A stretch of 64,000 nt of DNA from Porphyrobacter sp. SLTP (GCF_009905735.1 NZ_JAAALE010000004.1:170908-234907), one strand, 5' to 3'; positions 19,901 to 27,681 are shown, counted from the first letter of the stretch. Numbers and translations: made by a program. Notes: generated by a model not told the origin, from the sequence alone.

Positions 19901-22900
19901 ATGGCGGCAACGCTGCAGGCGAGGCCTATGTGGTGTTCGGTAGCGCGAGCGGCTTCGGAGTTGCCGATGCAAGTGGGCGACAGGTGATCGACCTGACCAG
20001 CCTCAGCGCGGCACAGGGGTTCATCATCCAGGGCGATACGGCGATTGACTTGACAGGCATCTCGGTGTCTGCGGCGGGCGATGTCAATGGTGACGGGTTT
20101 GATGACCTCATCGTCGGAGCAGGTGGCGGCGATGATGGCGGCAACGCTGCGGGCGAGGCCTATGTCATCTTCGGCGGCGCCACCGGCACCGAGGACACCA
20201 CCCCGGTCAACCGCAGCGGCACCGCAGCGGTCGACAACTTCACCGGCAATGCGGGCGATGACACCTTCACCGGGATCGCCGCAAACGATGTCGTGCGCGG
20301 CGGGGCGGGGGATGACAGCATTGCCATCACCGCCACCACCTTTGCCGACATCCGTGGCGGGCTCGGCACCGATACGCTGGCGCTGGCCGGGACCGGCCTG
20401 AGCCTTGATCTCACTACCACACCGCGGCCAAGGCTGGACTCGATCGAGGTGATCGATCTCACCGGCACCGGCAACAATAGCCTCAAGGTCAGTGAGCTGG
20501 CGATCTACCGCATCACCGAAGAGCGCTCAGGCGGCGAGGCCACGCTGATCGTCAACGGCAACGCTGGCGACAGCGTCGATGCGCAGGACTTCATTGTCAG
20601 TGGCACGCAGATCGTCGGCGGCGTCACCTACAACCTGTTCGAGAAGGGCAACGCCAACCTGCTGGTCGCGCAAGGCGTGACTGTAACCGGCGTCAACAAC
20701 CGGCCGGTTGCCAATGATGACAGCGGAACCGCCAGTGAAAATAGCGCGCTGGTTGTGACTGCCTTGTCGACCACCATTGGCGCTTCAGGGCTGCTGACGA
20801 ATGACACTGATCTTGACACCGATCCGCTGTTGATCACCGCAGTCAACGGCGTTGCCGCCAGCGTCGGGACGCAGATCACGCTTACGTCGGGCGCATTGCT
20901 GACGGTCAACGCCAACGGTTCTTACACCTACAATCCCAATGGCCAGTTCGAAAATCTGGCTTCCGGTGCGACCGCCTCCGATAGCTTCACCTATACCATC
21001 TCCGATGGCAGCCTGAGCGACACAGCGACGGTCTCAATCACCATCAACGGCGTCAACGATGCCCCGACGGTGGCAAATCCGATCGCCAATCAGGCGTTTG
21101 ACGAGGACACGGCGGTGAGCTTCACGGTTCCGGCCAATGCCTTCGCCGATGTCGACAATGCCACCCTCACCTACAGCGCAGAGCTGTCGAGCGGTGCGGC
21201 CCTGCCATCGTGGCTGAGTTTCAATCCGGCGACCCGCGCATTCTCCGGCACGCCGCCGCTCAACGTCAACGGTGTGTTCGATATCCGGGTGATCGCGAGC
21301 GATGGCGCGCTCTCGGCGAACGACGTGTTCAGTTTGACCATAACGCCTGTCAACGATGGGCCTGATGCGCCCAACGGCTCAGCCTCGACCGACGAGGACA
21401 CGGCGGTCACGGTTCTTGTAGGCAGCGGGTTGCTTACGGGGGTCGCTGACCCCGACGGGCCTTCGCTGGCGGTCACCCAGATCGACGGCCAGGCATTCAC
21501 CTTCGGCACGCCGATCACGCTCGCATCGGGTGCGCTGCTGACGGTGCAGAGCAGCGGAGCCTATGTCTACAACCCCAACGGCCAGTTCGAGGCGCTGCGG
21601 CCGGGAGAGAACGGCAATGATAGCTTCACCTTCACGGTCAGCGACGGATCGCTGACCGACACCGCGACGATCTCGGTCACCATCGCCGGGCGCAACGAGG
21701 TGCCCATCGCAGGGAATGATACCCTCTCGATGACCGGCAACACCCCGATCACGATCACCGCGGCGAGCCTGCTCACCAATGACAGCGACCCTGACGGAAC
21801 GCCCACCACCGCCATCACCCTCACGGGGGTAGGCGGCGCGACCAATGGCACCGTATCCCTTGATGCCGGCTCGATCACCTTCACGCCCAACACCGGCTAC
21901 ACCGGCCCGGCGAGCTTCACCTACACAATCCAGGATGCCGACGGCGCGACGGCGACGGGGACGGTCAACATCACCGTCGACGGCCTCGTGTGGTATGTCG
22001 ACAACAGTTACGCCGGTGCCAATGGCACCGCGGACGGATCTTACCTTCGTCCCTTCACGCAGTTGACCGCGCTCAATGGTGTCACCGGTGACGGTACCAC
22101 GGACGACGACGTCGACGGCACCGGCCAGACCATCTTCCTTGCCAACACCGGTACCGCCTACACCGGCGGCATCACGCTGGAAGAAGGGCAGAAGCTGTTT
22201 GGGGACGGGCACGAGTTTACCGTCAACGGAATCCAGATTGGCGGGGGCGTCACCACCAATTCGACGATCAATCACAGCACCTCCGGGATCACCCTCAGCA
22301 CCAATAATGAGGTCCGCGGTCTCACGATCAACGGCACAGCAAACAGCGCCGTCGGCATTCAGGACGGAGACAACACGGTCGGCAATCTGACGATCGCCGG
22401 TGTTTCGATTGGCGGATCGGGCAAAGCCATCGACATTGATCAGGGCGGCAATCTTGCCGTCAGCCTTGATAGCCTCAGTTCAGCCAGCTCGAGTTCCGAG
22501 GGCGTCCACCTGCAAGGCGTAACCGGCAGCTTCGTGGCAACCACCGGGACAATCCAGTCGGCGACCAATCAGGGCTTCCTGATCGGCGCAGCCGGCGGCG
22601 GAACGGCGAGTTCGGGCGGCAATGCAACGATCACTTACGGCGGCAGCTTTATCAATAACGGCACTGGCACCACGGCGGGGATCGAAATCCAAGACCGCAC
22701 CGGTGGTGTCGTGACCTTCTCGGGCAATATCAGTGATAATGGCGGCCCAGGGATCGTCGCCGATGGCAACGCCGGCACGATCAATTTCGGCGGCCAAATC
22801 ACGATCAGCAGCGGTGCGTCCACCGCGATCTCACTGACCAACAATAGCGCTACGATGGCCTTCACACCGACCGGCACCGGGCTCGACATCACAACGACCA

Positions 22901-25191
22901 CCGGCAACGGCTTCATCGTCGATGGCGGTGGCGGCACGGTGACCCTCTCGGGCACCGGCAACACCGTGACCACCACCTCGGGCCGCGCGGTCGAGATTGA
23001 TGGCGTGACGATCGGCACTGGCGGGGTCAATTTCCAGTCGGTCACGATCACCGACGGCATCGCGACCACCGGCATCTTCCTGCGCAACGCGGGCACCGGC
23101 GGCTTCACCATCACGGGTACCGCCAGCACTGCTGGATCAGGCGGCACGATCAACTCGATTGACGGTGGCACCAACAGCACGGTGGAAGACGGCGTCGGGA
23201 TCTACATCGAGAACACCAGCAACATCTCGCTTTCGAACCTCAGCTTCACCGGCGATTTCGGCGATTTCGGCATCCGCGGCGTCACCGTGAACAATTTCAC
23301 GCTGCGGGATTCGACCTTCAACGCTGCTGACAGTGATGATGGCGGGTTCGGGAACAGTTCAGCCGACGATGAAGGCGTGATCCGTTTCACCGGCCTTACC
23401 GGCACCGCGCTGTTCGAGGGCAACAATATCTCCGACGGACACGAGGATGTGCTGCGGATCGACAATAGCTCGGGCACCCTCAATCTGACTGTCCGCGACA
23501 GCACCTCTGATCAGGCCGTGATTGGCCGCAACGGCACAACAAGCGGCAATGACGGGATCATCGTCAACGGTTCAGGCACCTCCAACATCACCGTGCTGGT
23601 TGACGGGGTGCAGTTCACCGGTAGCCGCGGCGACCTGATCCAGACCGAGGCGAACGGCAGCGCGACCCAGAACATCACGATCCGCAACAACACCTTCGCC
23701 AATCTGCACCCCGACATCGTTTCGGGCGGTGGCGGTGTGACCGTCGGCCTCTCGGGCGGGACCGGCGCGGGTCCCGGCGTGACCTACAACATCGAGGGCA
23801 ACACCTTCACCGGTGCAGAGGGCACGGTAATCCTGACGCAGGCATTGGGGCCGGTAGGCACGATGTCAGGCACGATCCTCAACAACGTGATCGGAACACC
23901 AGGCGGAGGCTACAACAGCGCGCAGGCAACCACTGGTACTAACGGTTTCGGCAACGGCATCGAAGCGCGGGTGGAAAAATCGTCTGGCCCGAGCGATCTA
24001 ACCCATGCGGTCCGGATCGAGGGGAACACCATAAGCGATGTCGATGGCACCGCGGCCATTTTCCTGCGCAGCAACGGTGCAGACGACGCCTCAGGCACTG
24101 CCAGGCTCGAAGCAACTGTCGTTAACAACACGATCGCTGAACTGGGACCGAATGCATTTTCTGGCATCTTTGCTCAATTGGGGGGCGCTCCCGGGAGCGA
24201 TGGCCTGCTTGGGCTGAATGTAAGAGGCAACACTGTCAACATGACCGGCGCATCGACCGCTTTCGCAGCCTTCGTCTTCGACGACGAGGCCGCGAGCGCC
24301 GCGCAGTTCTATCTTCCAGGCTATACGGGGACTTTCACAGAGGCGGAGTTGGCAACTTTTCTTACCGCCGCCCCCCAAAACAACACGATCATCGTGCCCT
24401 CACCGGTCGAAACCGTCGGCTTCGCCCCGGCCACTGCTGGGCCATCGGTGTTGGGTATCAATTTTGTGCTGCCTGTACCGCTGATGGTTGAGGCCGGCTT
24501 GTCGCCTGGAGGCAATGGCGTCGAAGCGACGCTCTCGGCGGTCGAGGCGCTTCGCGACGCGGCGGTGCAACTATGGTTCGATGCAGGTGCGAGCGAGGCG
24601 CAGATCGCGGCGATGCGCGCGGTCAAGCTGCGCGTGGCGGACCTTTACGGCGGATTCCTCGGCCAGACCACGGCAGACGGGATCGTCATCGATAGCGATG
24701 CGGCCGGTTACGGGTGGTTCATTGATGCAACCCCGCTGGCGAACGAGGAGTTCAGCCTGAGCGCCGGTGGCCTGACCGCGCTGGCCGGAAGCGAAGCGGC
24801 GCAGGGCATCGACCTGCTCACCGCCATCGCGCACGAGCTTGGTCACGTCGCGGGTCTGGATGATCTCTACGGCAAGGCCGAAGGCGTGATGGACGGCTTC
24901 CTCGCCCTTGGCGAACGCAACCTGCCCGAAGCGATCACTGAGCTGGCGGTTGGCGGCGGCAGTAGCGGCGGCGGTGAGGGGATGCTGGCGGGCTACACCG
25001 GCTCCTATGCCGAACAACTCGTGATCGGCGGCTTCGATATCGATAGGCTCCTCCAAGGGGTCGGCGCGGCTAGCGATGCGGCAACCTCGGTGGCCGAGAG
25101 GGTTTCGAGCTCAACTTGGGCTGACCTCGGTATGCTGCACCCGATCGATCAGATTCAGATCCAGCTGGTCGTCGATGTCCCTGTGCTCTGA
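13966..25191 (+). CDS. Giant FG-GAP/cadherin/VCBS/beta-helix protein with metzincin-like C-terminus
   Basis: 3741 residues from the ATG at 13966, chosen because GGGGGGAA precedes it; an in-frame GTG at 13921 lacks a comparable site. Order: cadherin-like module (1-105); two related approximately 115-residue modules (110-350); seven FG-GAP repeats (366-855, core GDxNGDGxxDLxIGA); a Ca-binding-like module (860-1020, RGGAGDD); five cadherin-like repeats (1025-1537); seven more FG-GAP repeats (1538-2068); a second copy of the Ca-binding-like module (2070-2240); VCBS-like and Ig-like modules (2246-2674); right-handed beta-helix repeats (2675-3480); and a C-terminal domain with HELGHVAGLDD (3623-3633). 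No signal peptide is visible, and no type I secretion genes lie in the window. Role inferred: very large adhesin or extracellular matrix protein. DUF6916 follows after 24 bp. Confidence 0.88.
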   Translation: MITSNGGGAFGAVSISEGQSLVTQVAASGTPGVTITYAITGGADAGRFAINPVTGQLSFVAAPDFETPDDSDGDNLYEVIVSASDGSFTDSQTLNVSVADRGVAARLIAPDGFAGGVGGTTAVFLTSGFQDITIIDAPGTVTLSGAPGGDDIIRFAGEASGYTITRVGSRVEIADGDTRVSIPVSPTGINVVFADGPRTLVIAGNEVRIGGQVATNTAAAITAPAEAGPLPDLADTDARGRLIVAEGSPVIVDGNVDVFGTSFDAETLTIKGGDVAIRGGFTGGNDTIGFDQPASAYTAVRVGSIVIIEGGDTRVSIPISPGGVNLLFGSDQRLLRLDTDTGQIVLGDFVITNTPQQLGASDTNPVIDLADLDGSNGFVIPGLEADDLAGRSVSSGGDINGDGFDDLIIGAYGADPDGKSFAGTSYVVFGKAGGFGTRFDLASLDGSNGFALPGIDAFDNSGFSVASAGDLNGDGLADLIIGAPGGDPSGSASGESYVVFGRTGGFGASLDLASLNGATGFRIEGTGNGDESGFAVSAAGDVNGDGFDDLLIGAYRADADGKLVAGESYVVFGKASGFGASLDLANLNGANGFRVDGINAGDQSGFSVSAAGDVNGDGLDDLVIGAPEASSGAGAAYVLFGLTTGFGSSIDLASLNGTNGFALTGIAAGDNAGFAVSSVGDLNGDGFDDLVVGAIFADGTAGASYVVFGSGAGFAPSIDLASLNGTNGFRIGGVDTGDQAGFAVSSAGDLNGDGFDDLVVGARYGDPAVTNAGEAYVVLGKAGGFGTNLDLAGLDGSNGFRIDGIALRDQAGFDVASAGDLDGDGFDDLIIGAPFADVGSTADAGQSYVIFGGNTGTEVTASVRKAGTVGTDLFTGKAGSDSFTKIGAGDVVRGGAGDDRIGVKATSFADIRGGHGFDTLGLDGAGLTLDLTTRPGPKLDSIEAIDLTGTGNNRLIVDAQSIARLSDARSDGKTTLIVMGTEGDEIDAIDFVLAGSEVIDGVAYNVFEQGNARLLAEVGVAVTVNNPPVIVSGATATALENQTSAYVAVATDPEGDAVTFSLSGTDAALFNLDSATGVVSFKTAPNFEAPTDSNGDNQYQIVVTATDGEDSSVQAVTISVANVNEAPTVTSGATATVNENQTAAYTATATDPDAGTTLTYSLLGADAALFEISAAGVVTFKAAPNFEAPADAGANNQYNFIVTATDVGGLSDDQAVAITVANVNEAPTAVALNNQVTTRAENSPSVAAVKVADIAITDDALGTNTITLTGADAASFEVVGTELRLKAGVALNFEAKSSYNVTVNVADNSLGAPAVATNYTLTVTDVNEAPTAVALNNQVTTRAENSPSVAAVKVADIAITDDALGTETVTLTGADAGFFEVVGTELRLKAGTALNFEAKSTYSVTVNVADTTIPGSTPVTASYTLTVTDVNEAPTVTSAATATVDENQTAAYTTTATDPDASTTLTYSLSGTDRELFNIDSATGVVTFKVAPNFEAPADAGANNQYDITVRATDNGNPALFDDQAVTVTVADVQEQLIIDLTTLTVAQGFIIQGDIAIGRAAYSVSSAGDVNGDGFADLIVGAIGGVGGTSAGEAYVVFGKASGFGSPVTIDGVTRQVIDLATLTATEGFVVQGDAAFDRVGYSVSSAGDVNGDGFADLIVGAFDGDDGGSNAGEAYVVFGKASGFGTAVGGRQVIDLTSLSAVQGFIIQGDAAFDSAGRSVSAAGDVNGDGFDDLIVGAPFGSDGGSLAGEAYVVFGGSNGFGTADGAGRRVIDLTSLSAAQGFIIQGDAAYDSAGRSVSAAGDVNGDGFDDLIVGAPFGGDGGSLAGEAYVVFGGSNGFGTADGAGRQVIDLASLTAAQGFIIQGDTADDGAGRSVSSAGDINGDGFDDLIVGAAGGDDGGYSAGEAYVVFGSASGFGNADGAGRRVIDLTTLTAVQGFIIQGDVTGDQAGFSVSVAGDVNGDGFADLIVGARSGDDGGNAAGEAYVVFGSASGFGVADASGRQVIDLTSLSAAQGFIIQGDTAIDLTGISVSAAGDVNGDGFDDLIVGAGGGDDGGNAAGEAYVIFGGATGTEDTTPVNRSGTAAVDNFTGNAGDDTFTGIAANDVVRGGAGDDSIAITATTFADIRGGLGTDTLALAGTGLSLDLTTTPRPRLDSIEVIDLTGTGNNSLKVSELAIYRITEERSGGEATLIVNGNAGDSVDAQDFIVSGTQIVGGVTYNLFEKGNANLLVAQGVTVTGVNNRPVANDDSGTASENSALVVTALSTTIGASGLLTNDTDLDTDPLLITAVNGVAASVGTQITLTSGALLTVNANGSYTYNPNGQFENLASGATASDSFTYTISDGSLSDTATVSITINGVNDAPTVANPIANQAFDEDTAVSFTVPANAFADVDNATLTYSAELSSGAALPSWLSFNPATRAFSGTPPLNVNGVFDIRVIASDGALSANDVFSLTITPVNDGPDAPNGSASTDEDTAVTVLVGSGLLTGVADPDGPSLAVTQIDGQAFTFGTPITLASGALLTVQSSGAYVYNPNGQFEALRPGENGNDSFTFTVSDGSLTDTATISVTIAGRNEVPIAGNDTLSMTGNTPITITAASLLTNDSDPDGTPTTAITLTGVGGATNGTVSLDAGSITFTPNTGYTGPASFTYTIQDADGATATGTVNITVDGLVWYVDNSYAGANGTADGSYLRPFTQLTALNGVTGDGTTDDDVDGTGQTIFLANTGTAYTGGITLEEGQKLFGDGHEFTVNGIQIGGGVTTNSTINHSTSGITLSTNNEVRGLTINGTANSAVGIQDGDNTVGNLTIAGVSIGGSGKAIDIDQGGNLAVSLDSLSSASSSSEGVHLQGVTGSFVATTGTIQSATNQGFLIGAAGGGTASSGGNATITYGGSFINNGTGTTAGIEIQDRTGGVVTFSGNISDNGGPGIVADGNAGTINFGGQITISSGASTAISLTNNSATMAFTPTGTGLDITTTTGNGFIVDGGGGTVTLSGTGNTVTTTSGRAVEIDGVTIGTGGVNFQSVTITDGIATTGIFLRNAGTGGFTITGTASTAGSGGTINSIDGGTNSTVEDGVGIYIENTSNISLSNLSFTGDFGDFGIRGVTVNNFTLRDSTFNAADSDDGGFGNSSADDEGVIRFTGLTGTALFEGNNISDGHEDVLRIDNSSGTLNLTVRDSTSDQAVIGRNGTTSGNDGIIVNGSGTSNITVLVDGVQFTGSRGDLIQTEANGSATQNITIRNNTFANLHPDIVSGGGGVTVGLSGGTGAGPGVTYNIEGNTFTGAEGTVILTQALGPVGTMSGTILNNVIGTPGGGYNSAQATTGTNGFGNGIEARVEKSSGPSDLTHAVRIEGNTISDVDGTAAIFLRSNGADDASGTARLEATVVNNTIAELGPNAFSGIFAQLGGAPGSDGLLGLNVRGNTVNMTGASTAFAAFVFDDEAASAAQFYLPGYTGTFTEAELATFLTAAPQNNTIIVPSPVETVGFAPATAGPSVLGINFVLPVPLMVEAGLSPGGNGVEATLSAVEALRDAAVQLWFDAGASEAQIAAMRAVKLRVADLYGGFLGQTTADGIVIDSDAAGYGWFIDATPLANEEFSLSAGGLTALAGSEAAQGIDLLTAIAHELGHVAGLDDLYGKAEGVMDGFLALGERNLPEAITELAVGGGSSGGGEGMLAGYTGSYAEQLVIGGFDIDRLLQGVGAASDAATSVAERVSSSTWADLGMLHPIDQIQIQLVVDVPVL
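19077..19544 (+). repeat. Tandem 234-bp duplication of one FG-GAP blade
   Basis: Two neighbouring units with a 234-bp (78-codon) period are almost identical in DNA. GACTCGGCAGGCCGCTCCGT begins at 19111 and again at 19345, and a block of about 80 bases beginning GATGGCGGCAGCCTTGCGGG near 19199 repeats near 19433. Other blades in the same propeller differ much more, so this is a recent duplication or gene-conversion event inside the giant gene. Confidence 0.9.
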
Positions 25192-25215
25192 TCGTAACCG
25201 CACCCGGCGGAGCTC

Positions 25216-25512
25216 ATGACGATGGAGACACCCGCGGCTTTGACGCTCGCCGACTTTGCCGATTTTCAGGGGGCCCGCTTTTCCATGCAGCTGGAAGGCG
25301 GGGGCCTCGAGTTGGTGCTTGAAAAGGTCGAACCGCTCAGGCTGTCAGCGCGGCCTGGTAGCTCGTTCCGGCTGGTGTTTCGCGGCCCGCGCGAACCGCT
25401 CTATCCGCAAGGCACCTATCTGCTTGAAAGCTCGGAACTGGCGGTAGAGATTTTCCTCGTCCCCATCGCGCAGGAGGATGCGGGCACGGTTTACGAGGCG
25501 ATCTTTAACTGA
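25216..25512 (+). CDS. DUF6916-type small protein
   Basis: 98 residues, no signal peptide. The pattern LADFADFQGARFSMQL, then LVLEKVEPL, then SFRLVFRGPREPLYPQGTYLLES and VEIFLVPI matches the DUF6916 type as I recall it, a small beta-rich family of unknown role found near tail-collar genes. It starts 24 bp after the giant gene with GGCGGAG ahead of the ATG, so it is very likely in the same operon. Its end overlaps the convergent acetyltransferase by 8 bp. A second, more divergent copy of the same fold appears at 26019-26459. Confidence 0.75.
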   Translation: MTMETPAALTLADFADFQGARFSMQLEGGGLELVLEKVEPLRLSARPGSSFRLVFRGPREPLYPQGTYLLESSELAVEIFLVPIAQEDAGTVYEAIFN

Positions 25513-26014
25513 GAGCGGGTTGCGGCGGACGGCGCATGAAGTCGTATACACCGTGGTCCTCGACCGGCTCGAACCCGAGCCGCTGATAAAGCGAGCGGGC
25601 CGGGTTGTTCTTTTCAACGAAGATCGTCAGCCCGCGCCCGTCCTGCGCCGCGTGCGCAGCCATGTCGCGCAGCAAGGCTTCACCAAGCCCGGTGCCGCGA
25701 CTGCGGGGAACCAGCGAGATATCGATGATGTGGAGGTCCGCTTCGGTCTCGCGCAAGTAGAGCCGCCCGATCGCCTCACCGTCGCGTTCGACGATGCACC
25801 AGGACGCGTGAGGAAAGTGTGTCCTGTAATGCGCGTGCTGCGCGGTGTGCTGCTGTCGCAGAAAGGCCTGCTGCATTTCGGGCGACCAACCTACCCCGGC
25901 CAATTCTTCCGCGCGGGTCGAGGCATAGAGCGCCTCGAGGAACGGCAGGTCATCGTCCGTCGCGGGACGCAACGTAATCCCAGAGAGCGCTGCGGCCTCG
26001 AGCGCGAAATGCAT
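25505..26014 (-). CDS. GNAT-family N-acetyltransferase
   Basis: 169 residues from the ATG at 26014; the longer frame to 26155 runs into the upstream gene and its extra N-terminus looks non-coding. GNAT motifs: ITLRPATDDDLPFLEALY at the N-terminus, then LHIIDISLVPRSRGTGLGEALLRDM (acetyl-CoA loop RSRGTG) and NPARSLYQRLGFEPVEDHGVYDFMRR. It transfers an acetyl group from acetyl-CoA to an amine; the substrate is unknown. It lies 4 bp after the Tat-leader protein on the same strand, so the two form a small operon opposed to their neighbours. A role in modifying a product of the flanking cluster is conjecture. Confidence 0.88.
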   Translation of the reverse strand: MHFALEAAALSGITLRPATDDDLPFLEALYASTRAEELAGVGWSPEMQQAFLRQQHTAQHAHYRTHFPHASWCIVERDGEAIGRLYLRETEADLHIIDISLVPRSRGTGLGEALLRDMAAHAAQDGRGLTIFVEKNNPARSLYQRLGFEPVEDHGVYDFMRRPPQPALS

Positions 26015-26018
26015 GGAG

Positions 26019-26459
26019 TCAGCCGAGGACGGCCGAGATCCGCTTGCCCGCGCCGCCCTTGTCGATGTTGAGCAGGAGCGGAAACTCGCCGCCTTCACTG
26101 TGGGCGAGTGCATAGATCCGCTCTTCGGCCAGCGGAGCGCCGCGCCGGACCTCAAATGTCGTCACAAAAGCGGCGGGGCGCAGGTCGGAGGTGCGGCCTT
26201 CTTTGTTGGGGAAAAGCTTCACATCGACCAGCTCGACCACCTGACCCGAATCCAGCGTGAAGAAGCTGCCCTTCTGGATCGACCAGTCCTCAAACAGCGC
26301 GCGGCCGAGCGCCACATTCCGGCGTCCTCGCACCGTGGGGTTGAGCTTGTTGCGGATGTCCCCAACGCTCAAGAAGGAAAAGATCGAGGTCGTCACGCTG
26401 CCCGTGGCAACTGCCGCACCGCCAAGGCCGACAACAATCGTTCTACGCGAAACCGACAT
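26019..26459 (-). CDS. DUF6916-like protein with Tat-type leader
   Basis: 146 residues from the ATG at 26459, chosen because GGGGGGAGA sits 8 bases upstream. The N-terminus MSVSRRTIVVGLGGAAVATG is a Tat-like leader or single membrane anchor. The C-terminal half repeats the layout of the 25216 protein: FEDWSIQKGSFFTLDSG, VVELVDVKLF, AFVTTFEVRRGAPLAEERIYALAH, EFPLLLNIDKGG. I therefore read it as a diverged, exported DUF6916 relative. It is followed 4 bp later by the acetyltransferase and is divergent from the tail-collar operon, with 195 bp between starts. Confidence 0.65.
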   Translation of the reverse strand: MSVSRRTIVVGLGGAAVATGSVTTSIFSFLSVGDIRNKLNPTVRGRRNVALGRALFEDWSIQKGSFFTLDSGQVVELVDVKLFPNKEGRTSDLRPAAFVTTFEVRRGAPLAEERIYALAHSEGGEFPLLLNIDKGGAGKRISAVLG

Positions 26460-26654
26460 GTTCGCTGTCTCCCCCCAATTACTGCGGCCCATGCAAAGGA
26501 AGCGCATATCTCGCGCATTCCCGCAAGACCTTCCAGCATTTTTGTGTGCGACGCCTCAAGATTCGGCGTGCTCGCATCAGGGCAACGTAGCGCCCGCGAT
26601 TTTGCTGGAAGCCTGCAATCTTGTCGCCTATTATTCAGCAAAAGGGGGGATTGC
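26460..26654. promoter_or_regulatory. Divergent promoter region before the tail-collar operon
   Basis: 195 bp between the leaderless start of the reverse-strand DUF6916-like gene and the first tail-collar gene. It carries GATTTTGCTGGAA (26598-26610), the same 13-mer found upstream of the giant gene, and an AT-rich CGCCTATTATTCAGC stretch that could be a -10 region. The regulator is unknown. Confidence 0.4.
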
Positions 26655-27152
26655 ATGGCTGAACCGTTTCTTGCCGAAGTCCGGCTCGCTAGCTTCGTGT
26701 TCCCGCCGAAAGGCTGGGCCCTGTGCAATGGCCAATTGCTTCCGATCAATCAGAACCAGGCGCTGTTTTCGCTGCTGGGAACGACATTTGGCGGCGATGG
26801 GCGCGTGAACTTTGCCCTGCCCGATATGCGCGGGCGGGTGCCGATCCACGTGGGTAGCGGGTTCACTCTCGGTGAGCGAGGCGGTGCGGAGGCGCACACC
26901 CTGACGGTGGCGGAACTGCCAGGACACAATCATCCTGTCACAATGACAGCTACGGATGGGAATGTGGTGGTCCCGACTGGTAACCAGCTCGGCTCTTTCA
27001 ACAATGCTTACGGTGCGCCTTCCAACCTCGTGGCGCTCGCGCCGGCGACGGTTACCAATGTCGGCGGCGGCCAAGCGCACGAGAACAGGTCACCCTTTCT
27101 CGTCGTAAGCTATATCATCGCCCTTCAGGGCATTTTTCCTTCGGCAACCTGA
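26655..27152 (+). CDS. Phage tail-collar domain protein 1 (Mdp-like)
   Basis: 165 residues from the ATG at 26655, preceded by AAAGGGGGGA. The tail-collar signature is complete: EVRLASFVFPPKGWALCNGQLLPI at the N-terminus, SLLGTTFGGDG, FALPDMRGRVPIHVG, then TLTVAELPGHNHPVT and the C-terminal HENRSPFLVVSYIIALQGIFP. Proteins of this type were named microcystin-dependent proteins in databases and occur in tandem sets outside prophages. It is the first of three paralogues spaced 10 and 15 bp apart. No signal peptide is present, so any export needs an unrecognised route. Confidence 0.9.
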   Translation: MAEPFLAEVRLASFVFPPKGWALCNGQLLPINQNQALFSLLGTTFGGDGRVNFALPDMRGRVPIHVGSGFTLGERGGAEAHTLTVAELPGHNHPVTMTATDGNVVVPTGNQLGSFNNAYGAPSNLVALAPATVTNVGGGQAHENRSPFLVVSYIIALQGIFPSAT

Positions 27153-27162
27153 GGAAGCATCG

Positions 27163-27666
27163 ATGGCCCAGCCCTATGTCGGCGAAATCAGGATCTTTGC
27201 AGGCAACTTCGCTCCGGCGGGGTGGGCCTTCTGCGACGGGACGCTGCTGCCGATCTCCGAGTATGAAACACTGTTCCAGCTGATCGGCACGACCTATGGC
27301 GGTGATGGTGAGTCAACCTATGCGGTGCCTGACCTGCGCGGGCGGCTCCCGATGCATCAGGGCAATGGCTACGTCCTCGGTCAGACCGGCGGCGTGGAAT
27401 CGGTGACGCTCACGACACAACAGATCCCGGCGCATACGCATCCCATGCTTGCATCCACCCTGACCGGAACGCAGAACGGGGCTACGGGCAATGTCCTGGC
27501 CTCGGGTTCGAGCATTTCGATCTATCGTACCGGCGCACCAACTGCAGCGCTCGCACCGCAGACGATTGGGCCGATCGGTGGCAGTCAGCCGCATGAAAAC
27601 ATGCAGCCATACGTCTGCGTCAACTACATCATCTCACTCTTCGGGATCTTCCCGTCCCCCACCTGA
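27163..27666 (+). CDS. Phage tail-collar domain protein 2 (Mdp-like)
   Basis: 167 residues, 10 bp after paralogue 1, with GAGGAAG ahead of the ATG. Conserved blocks: GEIRIFAGNFAPAGWAFCDG, LIGTTYGGDGESTYAVPDLRGRLPMHQG, TLTTQQIPAHTHPM and the C-terminal HENMQPYVCVNYIISLFGIFPSPT. The HTHP motif is the metal- or trimer-axis histidine cluster typical of collar domains. The central variable region is Ser/Thr/Gly-rich. Confidence 0.9.
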   Translation: MAQPYVGEIRIFAGNFAPAGWAFCDGTLLPISEYETLFQLIGTTYGGDGESTYAVPDLRGRLPMHQGNGYVLGQTGGVESVTLTTQQIPAHTHPMLASTLTGTQNGATGNVLASGSSISIYRTGAPTAALAPQTIGPIGGSQPHENMQPYVCVNYIISLFGIFPSPT

Positions 27667-27681
27667 TAAGGACCGCTTGCA

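Noticed and set aside
18577..20172. Possible CRISPR or tandem DNA satellite because of regular repeats
   Set aside because: The units are in-frame FG-GAP protein repeats of about 78 codons with diverged bases, not short direct repeats with unique spacers.
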